Shown here in pieces: positions 37,580-48,340 of a DNA stretch of 64,000 bases. Source of the stretch: Cymodocea nodosa (lineage: Eukaryota; Streptophyta; Magnoliopsida; Alismatales; Cymodoceaceae); contig CM072340.1 in the NCBI GenBank assembly GCA_036874045.1, positions 1,565,001-1,629,000 on the forward strand. The letters run 5' to 3'. The position numbers were made by a program, and so were the translations under genes. The first letter of the stretch is position 1. Each line of letters begins with the position of its first letter. The notes below the pieces were generated by a model. It saw only the letters and a list, made by a program, of their open reading frames with translations. It searched no databases and had not been told where the DNA came from.

Positions 37580-39160
37580 TAACATATTTTTTATAAGTAA
37601 ACAAGTAATTTTTGAACAAGATTTAAATTTAGTAAATTCGTTCATTTAATTTACTGTAAGTACACAACGTTACTGCTAAGTGTACAAGAACAGGTTGGAT
37701 CCACAGAGAGTGGTTGAAATTAGATACTAGGTTGGTATAGACAAAGTGTAGTATTCATTGACTAAAATGTTCACTCCATTGAATTACTACTTAACTCAAT
37801 GAACTACCTTCATTGAATTATAGATAACTCAATGAGTAATTTGGTAACTTCCTATTAATATTGCTAATTGCATAGGAATGCAGTTATCTATTAGGTGATC
37901 CCATAAAATGCAAACACCCTTACGCTCTTCAAATGCTATTTATATTAGATTTAACACTGAGCAATTTTAGCATTCAAATACTTTAAATAATAAATAGATC
38001 AATCATGATTTCAAAGATTTAAATTAACTGGTTTTAAAATTTAATCAAATGATTTTATATTAATTGAACTAAAATAAACACACAATATTTAACAATTACT
38101 AACAAAAAATACAAACATAAATTATACAAAACAGAACATAAATAAGTAAAAGTAAACATAAACATATATATTTTTTGTTCCTCAAGGTGGGCGATTGAGA
38201 TATGATAAACTCTCTATTAAAAGTAAAAAACTTCTAACACTATATGTGATGCAGTTACATCTCTGAAAACTTAACAACTTACTATCAAACACTTCTCTCT
38301 CTGTTAGATTGTGAATTTAGACTTTTGTAAGATGATATTCTCTTCAATAAATCGACATCAACTCGAAACTAAGGTTGGAAGCTTTAATTGTCTCTTGAGA
38401 GATGATTCAGTGCTTGCTAAAAAAACATTTCCTTCCTTTGACATCATCACTTCTCTACAGTGCTTGTGAGTCACTATGGTTGCTTGGAATCGACATGACT
38501 TTAGAAATTATCCTCACAAACATTTGATGAATTGTGGGTAATGATGGTAGAAAATGTCTTAAGGAACGTTCGATGCTTTTTGTAGTGAGTGCAGCTTCTC
38601 CTCCCATTTCTTTATTTTTTTCCAATCATTTTATATTTCTTTCTCATAATAACTACTGCCGCTGAAATGACTAGCTAGATTTTCCTTCATGTGTATCAAC
38701 AACAATAATTACTTCTTCGTTCCACGATCGAGATCATGACATGATTTGTGCAATGTGATTCTCCTATGTATTTCCTACAAATTGCTCACAATTGCACATT
38801 AGATAATAATTGGTCCATGGAGTTAGTGTAACTTAATGGATTTACTTCGTTAACCTAATTATTAACTCAACAGATCGACCTCATTGAGTTATAGTGTAAC
38901 TCAACGGACTTGTTCAATTCTATAGTTTAATAAAGCAATATGTATATAACATTTAACAATTAAGAGTATGCAAAAGAAGTAACTTCTAATTATTCATAAA
39001 TGATAATTAATGTTAATTCCTTCAAATTATGCATATTCTTCAATTAAGTCTTATAATTGTGTAAATATAACATAATGCTTAATTCTCATTTGATAAGCTA
39101 AATACTATACAATTAATCATTCATTAACCACTAATATTAAGCATAATTTCATTTTAAACA
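37580..39160 (-). repeat. LTR G: diverged LTR of the same superfamily
   Basis: In the orientation of LTRs A and B it has matching landmarks: a GTAAGTACAC...AGGTTGGATCCACAG segment near 37675-37720, GTTGAGTTA-type palindromes at 37780-37830 and 38815-38905, and the end TTTTAAACA at 39152-39160 followed by CTTCCC. The outer boundary near 37580 is approximate. It is clearly more divergent than A-F, so it belongs to another subfamily. It lies on the 3' side of the pol fragment and could be its 3' LTR, but 1.4 kb of unclear sequence intervenes. Confidence 0.65.
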
Positions 39161-39168
39161 CTTCCCTT
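39161..39168 (-). other. Polypurine tract next to LTR G
   Basis: AAGGGAAG on the minus strand abuts the TG of LTR G, preceded by CTAGCAAAACTTAGGTAC as in the other elements. Confidence 0.65.
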
Positions 39169-39479
39169 GTACCTAAGTTTTGCTAGTTGTACAATGTCAA
39201 TTTGTGCTATTCTATTTGTCATTATTTATGTATATTATGATTATAATGTGAAAATATTGAAGATATTATGAGAAATTACATGTAATGCACTTTTAAATGT
39301 TTATGCATGTTATTTAAGTTCAAATACGTTTAAATGCATAAATTGAAACACATGTTTTATACTTAATGTTTGGAAGCACATTTTGGTTATGCATTAGATG
39401 TTTATTGCTTTAGTTTATTTAGATAATTTTTATTATGTCTATTGTTTGATTATTAATGTGATTTAAGTTATTTGGTTGC

Positions 39480-40140
39480 AAAGTAAAATCAAAAGGGATG
39501 ACATGAGCATTTTGGGAATTAAGGAAATAGTCAACTACCAACTTCAACACCGTCGGCCTCCACTTTTCCACCTTAACCATGATCTTCGGCTACTCCTATC
39601 AAGCAACTGTTGCTCATCTCTCTCTCCTAAAAAGCACAACCTACGACAACCAAAACTCTCTCTTTCTTGATCTTTTCTCTTTTCCCAACCTCTAGTACAA
39701 AGAAGAAAACCTCCATGACTGTAGTTTGAGTTTTCTACTATCCTCCCATCTCTGGTGACGTCTTTGGTGTAAAGCAATGACGTATAGAAGGCTTGGAGAA
39801 GGCATCCTTGTTATAGATTCGTGGAGCAATAATTTCAGCCAAGCTTCCTCCTCTCTCTTGAAGAGCTCCCATCTTTTGTGATGTCCTTGGTGCAAGACAA
39901 CGGTGTGGAGAAGGCTTGCACACTTGTAGAAGAGAAGAACTTTGTTGTAGTTGCTCCTTTCTTACAAGGAACGGATTGCAGTTGGAAGTCATTTGATGGG
40001 CATTAATATTACATTTTTGGATTCATGTGAAACCTCTCTACTTCGGTAACGATTCTTGGTGATGATGGCCCAAGAGTAGCACGTGGAGAAGGTTTGGACA
40101 ACATCTTCAGTGAATTTTAGGTATTTGTTGGTTGAGCTTC
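39480..40140. repeat. Degenerate three-fold repeat of about 130 bp
   Basis: The phrase around TCTGGTGACGTCTTTGGTGT...GAAGGCTTGGAGAAGG (about 39750-39805) recurs as TTTTGTGATGTCCTTGGTGC...GGAGAAGGCTTGCAC (about 39872-39922) and more weakly at about 40045-40100. The overlapping minus-strand open frames are therefore repetitive too, and I do not call a gene. Its origin is unknown. Confidence 0.4.
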
Positions 40141-40582
40141 AGGTACCAATATGAGGAAGGAAAGTCATTTATGTTTGCATACATTCTTGTTGTGTTTGCA
40201 TATTGTGATGTTATGTGTTTGTATGTGTGACTTTGTATCTCATGTTTGTGTGTATTTTTAGATTAATAGGTTAGTTGTTAATGTTAGTATCATTATTTTA
40301 ATGTTGATACTTTACCTTTCAAGTTTAATAAAATTTATATTTGAAAATGAATGAGCCTTGTTAATATTGTGAATACATATACATTGGTTGTTAGTATATG
40401 TGACTAACTTAATTAACCCTTTTATTTTCATTTCATTTATTCATAGAAATGTGTAGAAATGAATTTTGATCATGTACATAGTAGTGAATGAATGTATTTG
40501 ATGTATTTTAAGTGTAGATTCATGGTAAAGAAGTGTCATAGTTCAATGCAAGATCGGGAAAAAGTTTTTTTGGTGACCCATT

Positions 40583-40765
40583 ACCAGGTCTATAAAGTTA
40601 AGCCTAAGTTTGTAGAGTTATCTCGTAACTCAACGAACCAGGTCTATAAAGTTAAGCCCTAGTTTGTAGAGTTATCTCGTAACTCAACGAACCAGGTCTA
40701 TAAAGTTAAGCCCTAGTTTGTAGAGTTATCTAGTAACTCAACAAACTAAGTCTATAAAGTAAAGT
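40583..40765. repeat. 54-bp tandem repeat, three full units plus a partial
   Basis: Units start at 40583, 40637 and 40691, with a partial unit from 40745. Each begins ACCAGGTCTATAAAG and carries one GAGTTA/TAACTC palindrome with a 5-base loop. It lies immediately after the truncated pol reading frame, where integrase would be expected. Confidence 0.92.
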
Positions 40766-40786
40766 AAAATAAAACACACAACACTC

Positions 40787-42290
40787 CTATTAAAACAAAG
40801 TAATTAAGTAATTAACTATGTCTGCATACCAAGGTATTGTGTTGATGGTCATTAACTGTTCATTAGGAAAATTATCCTTAATTTCAATATTTAATTTTTC
40901 TATTTATAATCTTGATAAATGATCTACTACTACATTCTCACAACCTTTTTTATCTTTAATTTCTAGATCAAATTCTTGTAATAATAATATCCATTAGATC
41001 AATCTAGGTTTAATGTCTTTCTTTGCTATTAGATGTTTTAAAGTTGAATGATTCGTGTATACTATCACTTTAGCTCCAATCAGATATGATCTAAACTTTT
41101 CTAAGGCAAACACAATAGCTAATAGCTCCTTCTCAGTAGTTGTATAATTAACTTGAGCATTATTTAAGGTTTTGCTTGCATAATGAATCACTCTAGGAGA
41201 TTTTTTTATCTTCTGTCTTAGCACTGCTCCTATAGCAAAATCAGATGCATCACACATTAATTCAAATGGATGGCTCCAATTAGGTGCTTGTATTATAGGA
41301 GTTGAAATTAAGCTAATCTTAAGCTTGAAAAATACTTCTTTGCAATTTTTATCAAAGTTGAATGTGATATCTTTTAATAGATTAGTTAAAGGTCTAGTTA
41401 TTTTGCTAAAAATCTTTAATAAATCTTCTATAAAATCCTACATATCCTAGAAATGATCTAATATCTTTTACTGATTTAGGTTCCGGTAGATTAGAAATTA
41501 CTTCTATTTTAGCTTTATCTACTTCCAACCTTTCCTTTGAAACAACATGTCCTAAGACTATTCATTGTTTAACCATAAAGTGACATTTTTCCCAATTTAG
41601 AACCAAACTTTTTTCCACACAGCATTTTAATACTTGGTCTAAATTGTTTAAACACACTTCATATGAAATTCCATATACAGTAAAATCATCTATAAATATT
41701 TCTAAAAATTCTTCAGTCATTCTAGTAAATATGCCCTGCATACACCTTTGAAAGGTAGTTGGCGCATTGCATAATCCGAATGGCATTCTCTTAAAAGCAT
41801 AAGTTCCATTAGGACAGGTAAAAGTTGTTTTCTCTTGATCCTCTAATGCTACTGGAACTTGGTTATAACCTGAATACCTGTCTAAGAAACAAAAATATTC
41901 TTTCCCTGCTAATTTCTCTAGCATTTGATCTATAAAAGGTAAGGGAAAATGATATTTCCTAGTCGTAGCATTCAACGTTCTATAGTCTATACACACTCTC
42001 CAACCTGATTGAATTCTAGTAGGTATCAAGTCTTGACTTTCATTCCTAATAACTGTTAATCCTGATTTCTTAGGAACTACATGGATTAGACTAACCCATG
42101 AGCTATTAGAAATTGGATAAATTATATCATTATCTAACCATTTCACTATTTCCTTCCTAACTACTTCTTTAAGGTTTAGATTTAATCTCCTCTCAAGAAT
42201 TCTAACTGGTTTAACATTCTCTTCTAAATATATATGGTAACAGCATAAAGTTGCACTTAACCTTTTTATATCAGTCATAGTCTATCCTAT
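40787..42290 (-). pseudogene. Athila-like pol fragment: reverse transcriptase and RNase H
   Basis: RT lies at 42278-41562. Visible parts are the WVSLIHVVPKKSGLTV segment, VCIDYRTLNATTRK, FLDRYSGYNQV, YAFKRMPFGLCNAPTTFQRC and the catalytic FIDDFTVYG. A connection region with [10 protein letters not shown] carries a one-base insertion near 41420 that shifts the frame. RNase H lies at 41257-40994 ([46 protein letters not shown]). The frame then continues, with stops, through LLQEFDLEIKDKKG and VVVDHLSRL to PWYADIVNYL near 40795, the point where integrase would begin. Integrase is absent. This is the only RT/RNase H-bearing sequence in the window. It is the 3' half of the older element whose 5' part is at 50581-50871. 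Confidence 0.9.
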
Positions 42291-43788
42291 TACTTTTTTA
42301 TAAGTTTTTATTACTTATTTTAATTTAGAAATTTGATCATCTTTTAAATCTAAAGTAATAATGTTCATACATGTTCATTTTTCTTCTAGAAATATATAGG
42401 TTAATTTAGGAGATAAAAGTTTTAAATCTGAATGTTGACCATCAAAAGCTAGAGCTCCTAATTGAACATTTTCATCTTCTTTGTAAATCTCTTCTTGATC
42501 TCCTTCTACATTTATGCTTTCACTTACTTCTAAAGTTTTAGAATTTAGTTGCCTATTTAATTCTTCTTGAATCACATCATCTAGCATATCTCCTTCATCC
42601 TCTAAAAAGTCTATAGTATGTAAGGACATTTCTAACTCTTTAAACTTTTCTGGTTTGAAAATGTTTAATTGAGTATCCTCATTACCATATGCTAATCTCA
42701 TCACTCTAGTTTTACAATTTATAACAGCCCTTGATGTTGCTAAGAATGGTTTTCCCAAAATTAAAGATCTATCATGATTTTGATGCTTAATTTGTTGGGA
42801 ATCCAAAATCACAATATCAATAGGATATATGAAGTTTTTGATTTTAATTAGGACATCCTCTATTTTTCCTCTAGGGTATCTTATACTTCTATTAGCTAAT
42901 TGAATAACAGTCCTAGTAGGGATTAAGCCTTCTAATCTTAAGGATGCAAATATATCACTCAACATAACATTTATACCTACACCTAGGTCTATTAAGGTTC
43001 TTTCTAGAATAGTATTTCCTATGGTGCATGATATAATAGGAATTCCAGGATCAGATAACTTTTTAGGAATTTGTGGTAGAAATAAGGAACTAATTTGCTC
43101 AGTTAAAAAGACTTTCCTTAAAAATTTTTACTCACTTTTCTTAGTATACCAATCCTCAAGAAACTTAGCACAAGGTGACATTTTATGCAATAAGTCTAAC
43201 AAAAGAATGTTAACTTGTACTTTTTCAAAAAATTTTCTAATTTTTTCTTGTTTCTTAGGAGGTGTTTGTTGTAATCTTTTAAGATAAGGTGCTAATGATT
43301 GTGATTTACAAAATTTTTTATCTTTTATTTTATTTGTTTGATCATTTTTAGTCTCATTTTCAGATTCAGTTTTTTCTTCATTGATTTCTAAATTTTCAGA
43401 TATTACATTTTCATTATCATTTTGAATTTTGTTCTTATCCACCTTCATATTACTTTCTTTTTGAATTCTTGGTGGTATATCAGTTCTAGATCTTAATGTT
43501 ATACATACATCTTCTAGATTTTCATTACTTTCATGATGTTCTTTTATTTCATTTTTGTGGTTATGATCTTTAACTGTTTTTAGTTTTAAATTGCATTCTT
43601 TAAATTCTATTGCATTGGTACTTTCTTTTATCTGTATATCTTGCAAATTATGCAAATCTGTAACATTAAAGTTTTCATTTGTGTTTTCTTGTTGCATAAC
43701 TTGTAATTTCATTGTAAATTCGTCCAATGCTTTTAGTTTTCTTTCCAAGTCATTTAATCTCATTGCATTCAATTTTTTTATCAATTTT
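42291..43788 (-). pseudogene. Athila-like gag C-terminus and retropepsin
   Basis: 43784-43128 encodes the polar gag C-terminus (NAMRLNDLERKLKALDEF at its start, many Asn/Glu/Lys). It ends with SLAPYLKRLQQTPPKK and AKFLEDWYTKK, typical of the linker before protease in Athila-type polyproteins. The aspartic protease follows: a DLGVGINVML active-site segment (about 42990-42960), then IQLANRSIRYPRGKIEDVLI, NFIYPIDIVILDS and ILGKPFLAT. The rest of 42375-42700 is an acidic linker. There is a stop or frame change between gag and protease. LTR C interrupts the gag part exactly at 43788/43789. A second copy of this part is at 45864-46936. Confidence 0.85.
43784..43788. repeat. Target-site duplication half (ATTTT), paired in inverted form with 50867-50871
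   Basis: ATTTT precedes the TG of LTR C; AAAAT precedes LTR B at 50867-50871. In element sense both flanks read ATTTT, as if they were the two ends of one insertion now lying in opposite orientations. Confidence 0.6.
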
Positions 43789-45408
43789 TGTTTAGAATGA
43801 AAAAGTTCATAATATTAATGGTTAAATGATGGTTAATTGCATAACATTTAGCTTATAATATGAGAATTAAACCATTATGTTATAATTGCAATGTTATAAG
43901 CTTTAATTAAAGAATCTACTTAATTTTGGGGAATTAATGTTAATTTAGTACATTTTTGAACTATCGGTAAGTTGCAGGCTGTGAAATCCTTAAGTATTCG
44001 AATTTTCTGATATTTCGGACAGTTATGTTTAACATACCGAACATGTATCAGATAGTTATGTTTAAATTACCGAACAGTTATGTTTTAAAAGAATATTTTA
44101 TTATTTCCTGAAGTACATGTGTCGAAACCATAATACATGACTTAAGTGAACTTTTGGTGAGTTATCTATAACTATCTAAAAATGCATCTAGGCATCGGAT
44201 AGTTAGGTTTGTAAGTATCCGAAATGCACCTAAGCATCGGATAGTTAAATTTATGCACGTGTTCTATAGTTAAATCAATGAAGCAAGTCCGTTGAGTTAT
44301 TTGTAACTCCACGGACTATTTATTTTCTAATATGCCATTGTAGCAGTTGTAGAAACAAGACAGTTGGAAGGAAAAACCACGATCGTACGTATCGCATAGG
44401 GAGAAGAAATCATCGTTGTTGATATGCATGAAGGAAATCCAACCGACCATTCAAGCAGAAGCAGTTACCACTAAAAAAATATAAAAGAAAAGAAGAAAAA
44501 GAAGTAAAGTGTGTGTGTGATCGATGGGTGTGGCCAATGTATGCAGAGAGGATCAGTGTCGGTAATTCTCTGAAGTACCACACCAACCATCATCACCACC
44601 ACCATAATCACCAACCATCGGAGGTCTGTGAGAATACTTTCCTGATGTCAGGTCGATTTCGAGCCAAACATAGCCCCCTGACAACCATTGTGAGGAGTGA
44701 TCATGTCGTGGGAAGGGAAGCCATTTTCACCAAGCGCCGACTCATATCTCAAGAGACCGTAAAGCTTCTAGCCTTAGTTTCGGGTTGATGCCTGTATGTT
44801 GAAGAGGAGATCATTTTGCAATTCTGGACTCGCAATTCTATAAGGAGAGGAGATAGAATTGTAAGTGGTTTAATTTTCAATGGTGTAATCGCATCGCATG
44901 TAGTGACAGAAGTATTTACTGTCGACTGAGATTACTTTACATTTCACCTTTCGCCCATTTCCATGCTCATATCAAAACAAAAATACCAAAAACAACTTAT
45001 CTGTGCTTATATTTTGTATTTGAGTGTTGTATTATTTGTTTTGTATCGTGATTAATGTTATCTTTGTTAGTGTTGTGATTGTTTTATGTTTGCTTTAGTT
45101 TTACAGTTTACTGAATATATAAATTTGATTGTTCAAAACGGAACAGTTCTCAATTCTTAAGCAATTTCCTATGTGATCGACCTGTACTTGCACACTAATA
45201 CAATAGACACTGTGCACTTGTAGTTAAAAGACAAATTGGAATTAAAATCTAATTTGTGTGAAAGGTTGTTTGTTTACTTCTAAAAAAAAGGGAATAGACA
45301 TAAAGATAAATTAACTAAGTAAAAACAAAAGTTAACAAATCTAAGTTTTTATGGTGCGTTGCTGGAGATCCAAACAAGTTTTATGGTGTCGTGTTGGGTA
45401 ACCAAACA
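43789..45408 (+). repeat. LTR C (5' LTR of element C-D)
   Basis: Starts TGTTTAGAATG at 43789 and ends GGTAACCAAACA at 45408 (1620 bp), giving short TGTTT/AAACA inverted ends. It is shorter than D and E because it has fewer GGATAGTT hairpin units. It is followed after 7 bases by the primer-binding site. Confidence 0.92.
44480..44487 (+). promoter_or_regulatory. Candidate TATA box of LTR C
   Basis: TATAAAAG in the conserved context followed by AGAAGAAAAAGAAG. Same position as in the other LTRs. Confidence 0.45.
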
Positions 45409-45415
45409 AGTTTTA

Positions 45416-45433
45416 TGGCGCCGTTGCTAGGGA
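45416..45433 (+). other. Primer-binding site, tRNA-Asp type
   Basis: TGGCGCCGTTGCTAGGGA lies 7 bases after LTR C. It matches the TGGCGCCGTTGCCGGGGA form I know from Athila-like elements, complementary to the 3' end of plant tRNA-Asp. This site shows that the LTR ends at 45408 and that C is a 5' LTR. Confidence 0.85.
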
Positions 45434-45551
45434 ATTAATATAAGAAATTGTTAGAGCTATTTCGTTTTAATAGCTAGAGTGTTGTGTGTTTTCTTCTGTA
45501 ATTGAGAATATGACATATGCTCAAAAATTTCTGAAACCTGTAGTTAGCATA

Positions 45552-46936
45552 TGTGAATTCTGCAATTCTGAAGGTCACGGCATTTTTGACTATTTGAAAC
45601 TGAGACGTTTGTAGATGGCTAGATCCCATGAACAACAAATGAATTATCTTCAATATAATAGAGGCGAGTATGAAAATCCTATAGTTTACCCAAATGATGG
45701 TTAGTATAAAATGTGTAATATGTTGAGAGACACTGAAGTTTGGGATATGTATGACAGACTGGAGTATAGTATAGAGCAAAACCTAGACAAACTAAAATAC
45801 TTTATGTGTCAGCAATAAGAAGTAAACCAATTAAACTATAAGGAAGCATATTTAGAATCTAAAATGGATATAATTTACGAAACTGAAAAAACCATAATGA
45901 AAATTGATCAAAAATTGAATGCAATGAGATTAGATGATCTGGAAAGAAAACTAAAAGCATTGGACGAATATACAATGAAAATACAAGTTATGCAACAGGA
46001 CAATGAAAATTATAATGTTATACATCTGTATAATTTGCAAAATATACAGCAAAAAGAAAATATTAATGCAAGAGAATTTAAAGGATGCACTTTAAAACTA
46101 AAAATAATTGAAGATCATAATCACAAAAATGATATACAAAAACATCATGAGAGTAACGAAAATTTGGAAGATGTATGTGTAACATTAAGATTTGAAATTG
46201 ATATACCAACAAGAACTCAAAATGAAAATAATATAAAGGCGGATAAGAGTAAAAATCAAAATGATAATGAAAATGTAATAGCTGAAAATCTAGAAATCAC
46301 TGAAGAACAATCTGAATTTGCTAATGAAGCTAAAAATGATCAAACAAATCAAACGAAATAAAAAGAATCTTTTAAATCACAATCTTTAGCACCCTATCTT
46401 GAAAGATTACAACAAACAATACCTGAAAAATAAGAAAAAATTAGAGAAATTTTTGAAAAAGTATAAGTTAACATTCCTTTGTTAGATCTATTGTAGAAAA
46501 TGCCACCTTGTGCTAAATTTCTCAAGGATTGGTGTACTAAGAAAAGAGAGCGAAAAGTTCTTAGAAAGGTTTTTTTAGCTAAGTAAAGTAGTTTCCTATT
46601 TCTACCACACATTCCTAAAAAGTTATCTGATCTTGGAATCTCTGTTATATCATGCACCATAGGAAATACCATTCTAGAAAGAACCTTAATAGACTTAGGT
46701 GCAGGTATAAATGTTGTGCCAAGTGATATATTTGCATCCTTAGGATTAGAAGGCTTAACTCCTACTAGTACGGTTATTCAATTAACTGATAGAAGTATAA
46801 GATACCCTAGAGGAAAAATAGAGGATGTTTTAATTAAAATCAAAAACTTTATATATCCTATTGATATTGTAATTTTGGATTCCCAACAAATTAAGCATAA
46901 AAATAGTGATACATCTTTAATTTTGGGAAGGCCATT
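45552..46936 (+). pseudogene. Element C-D: remnant of gag (zinc knuckle onward) and protease
   Basis: The coding part begins at a zinc knuckle CEFCNSEGHGIFDY, in which the last Cys of CCHC is Tyr; the capsid region is missing. The polar gag C-terminus follows (45864-46361, the same protein as 43784-43128 on the minus strand). Then come stops, AKFLKDWCTKK, the protease active-site region DLGAGINVVPSDI near 46694 and IQLTDRSIRYPRGKIEDVLI. At about 46936, in ILGRP, the sequence jumps directly into 3' non-coding sequence (ATCTGCTTTTATCTGTG). RT, RNase H and integrase are therefore deleted. Several in-frame stops. Confidence 0.82.
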
Positions 46937-48332
46937 ATCTGCTTTTATCTGTGTATAAAAAGTTTTTCAGAATCAAAAATCGAAATATGCAGAAGGAGAT
47001 ACAAACGAAACAAGGTATGTAACTGATTACTTATCCTGAATTTAGATTTAAACTCATTCGTTGAGTTAGGTGCTAAATCAATGAAATTGTATTCATGCCT
47101 GCTACAATTACTATACTTATTGTCAAATCTTTTACATCGAGGACAATGCAAAATGTAGGTATGGGGGGAGGTAATTAAAGTAACAGCCATGTAAGTTTGT
47201 TAATTAAAGGAATTAAAATGGTACTGCAAAGTTTTGTGGAAATTGAAAATTTTTATGTACTATTTATGCAAATCTAGATATAAGATCTTATGTTTTTTCT
47301 GAATTTCATGAGTTTAACAGTTTCACGATTTTAAAATGAAATCAGACAGTAAATTATCTGAAGTCCTGAAAGAGTTGAGATGTGAATTTTAGATTAAATG
47401 AAACACATATGATTAAAGATACATTTAATTTAACTGATTAAACTTGTAGAATGATTTATGTGTAGATCTTATTAAACTACATAAAAAGTATGAGCTTATT
47501 GTTATGGATTCATATTTTCAGTAAATGATAGAAGCACGACTATATGAGATTGGTGTTTTATTGCATTTGTATTAATGAAATACGTACATATACAGTATGT
47601 GATTAATGTTTTTGTTTTGTAAAAAAAAAAAACTTTGAGAGTTTATTGACTTGTTTGATCACGAGCCTTTTGTACTTGAGCAGATAGGTATGTAAGGATT
47701 GTTGACTTGAAAAAGGACTCTTGAAATCTGGCAACCTAAGATCCTAATCAGATTTGGGATTGTTGACTGAAAGCTCGTTACATGGGTACATTAGAAAGCT
47801 CTTGTATGATTTAAGCTTGTCAAATTAACTTTTAAAGTACAAAAATAGATATACTGTTCTGAAAAGATACAAGTGTTTTGTGAAATATAGATATCTTATG
47901 AATCGAGTATATTTTATGTTATCTAGAATTGTTGAAATATGAGTCTAGAATTGACTTTTGAAGTTGTTTAATGGAGATACAATTCTTTATTCTACTTGTC
48001 TTAATCATATTGAATTGGATTGTACTTTGATTCGTATGTTGTTGAAATTTCTTCTAGAAATCTTATCGGAAAATTCAGGATGACAAATGATGAAAAGAAG
48101 AACAAACGATAATATAATTAATACTTATGTAATGATGATATACTTGGTATGTAATTTGCATATATTCTAAGTATATTTGCAGGTTGATTACTGAAACATA
48201 CAGAATATCTATATAATAATATAAGTTCTTATGTTGAACAGAAGAAAAAAAGGGAAGAATTAATTCTAGCACTTTTAGAAAGACCCATTAGTTAGATCTT
48301 AGTTTGCTAAGGGACTAGCAAAATTTAGATAT
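46937..48332 (+). other. 3' non-coding region of element C-D
   Basis: Collinear with the 3' regions of elements A and B, from just past their F-box stop to the LTR. It has the GAGGACAATGC motif (about 47136-47147) and an internal purine tract GGTATGGGGGGAGG at 47159-47172. Confidence 0.75.
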
Positions 48333-48340
48333 AGGGGAAG
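48333..48340 (+). other. Polypurine tract of element C-D
   Basis: AGGGGAAG abuts the TG of LTR D, so the upstream half of LTR D was a 3' LTR. Confidence 0.85.

Noticed and set aside
40583-40765. CRISPR-like array
   Set aside because: The 54-bp units are head-to-tail without unique spacers, in a plant retroelement context.
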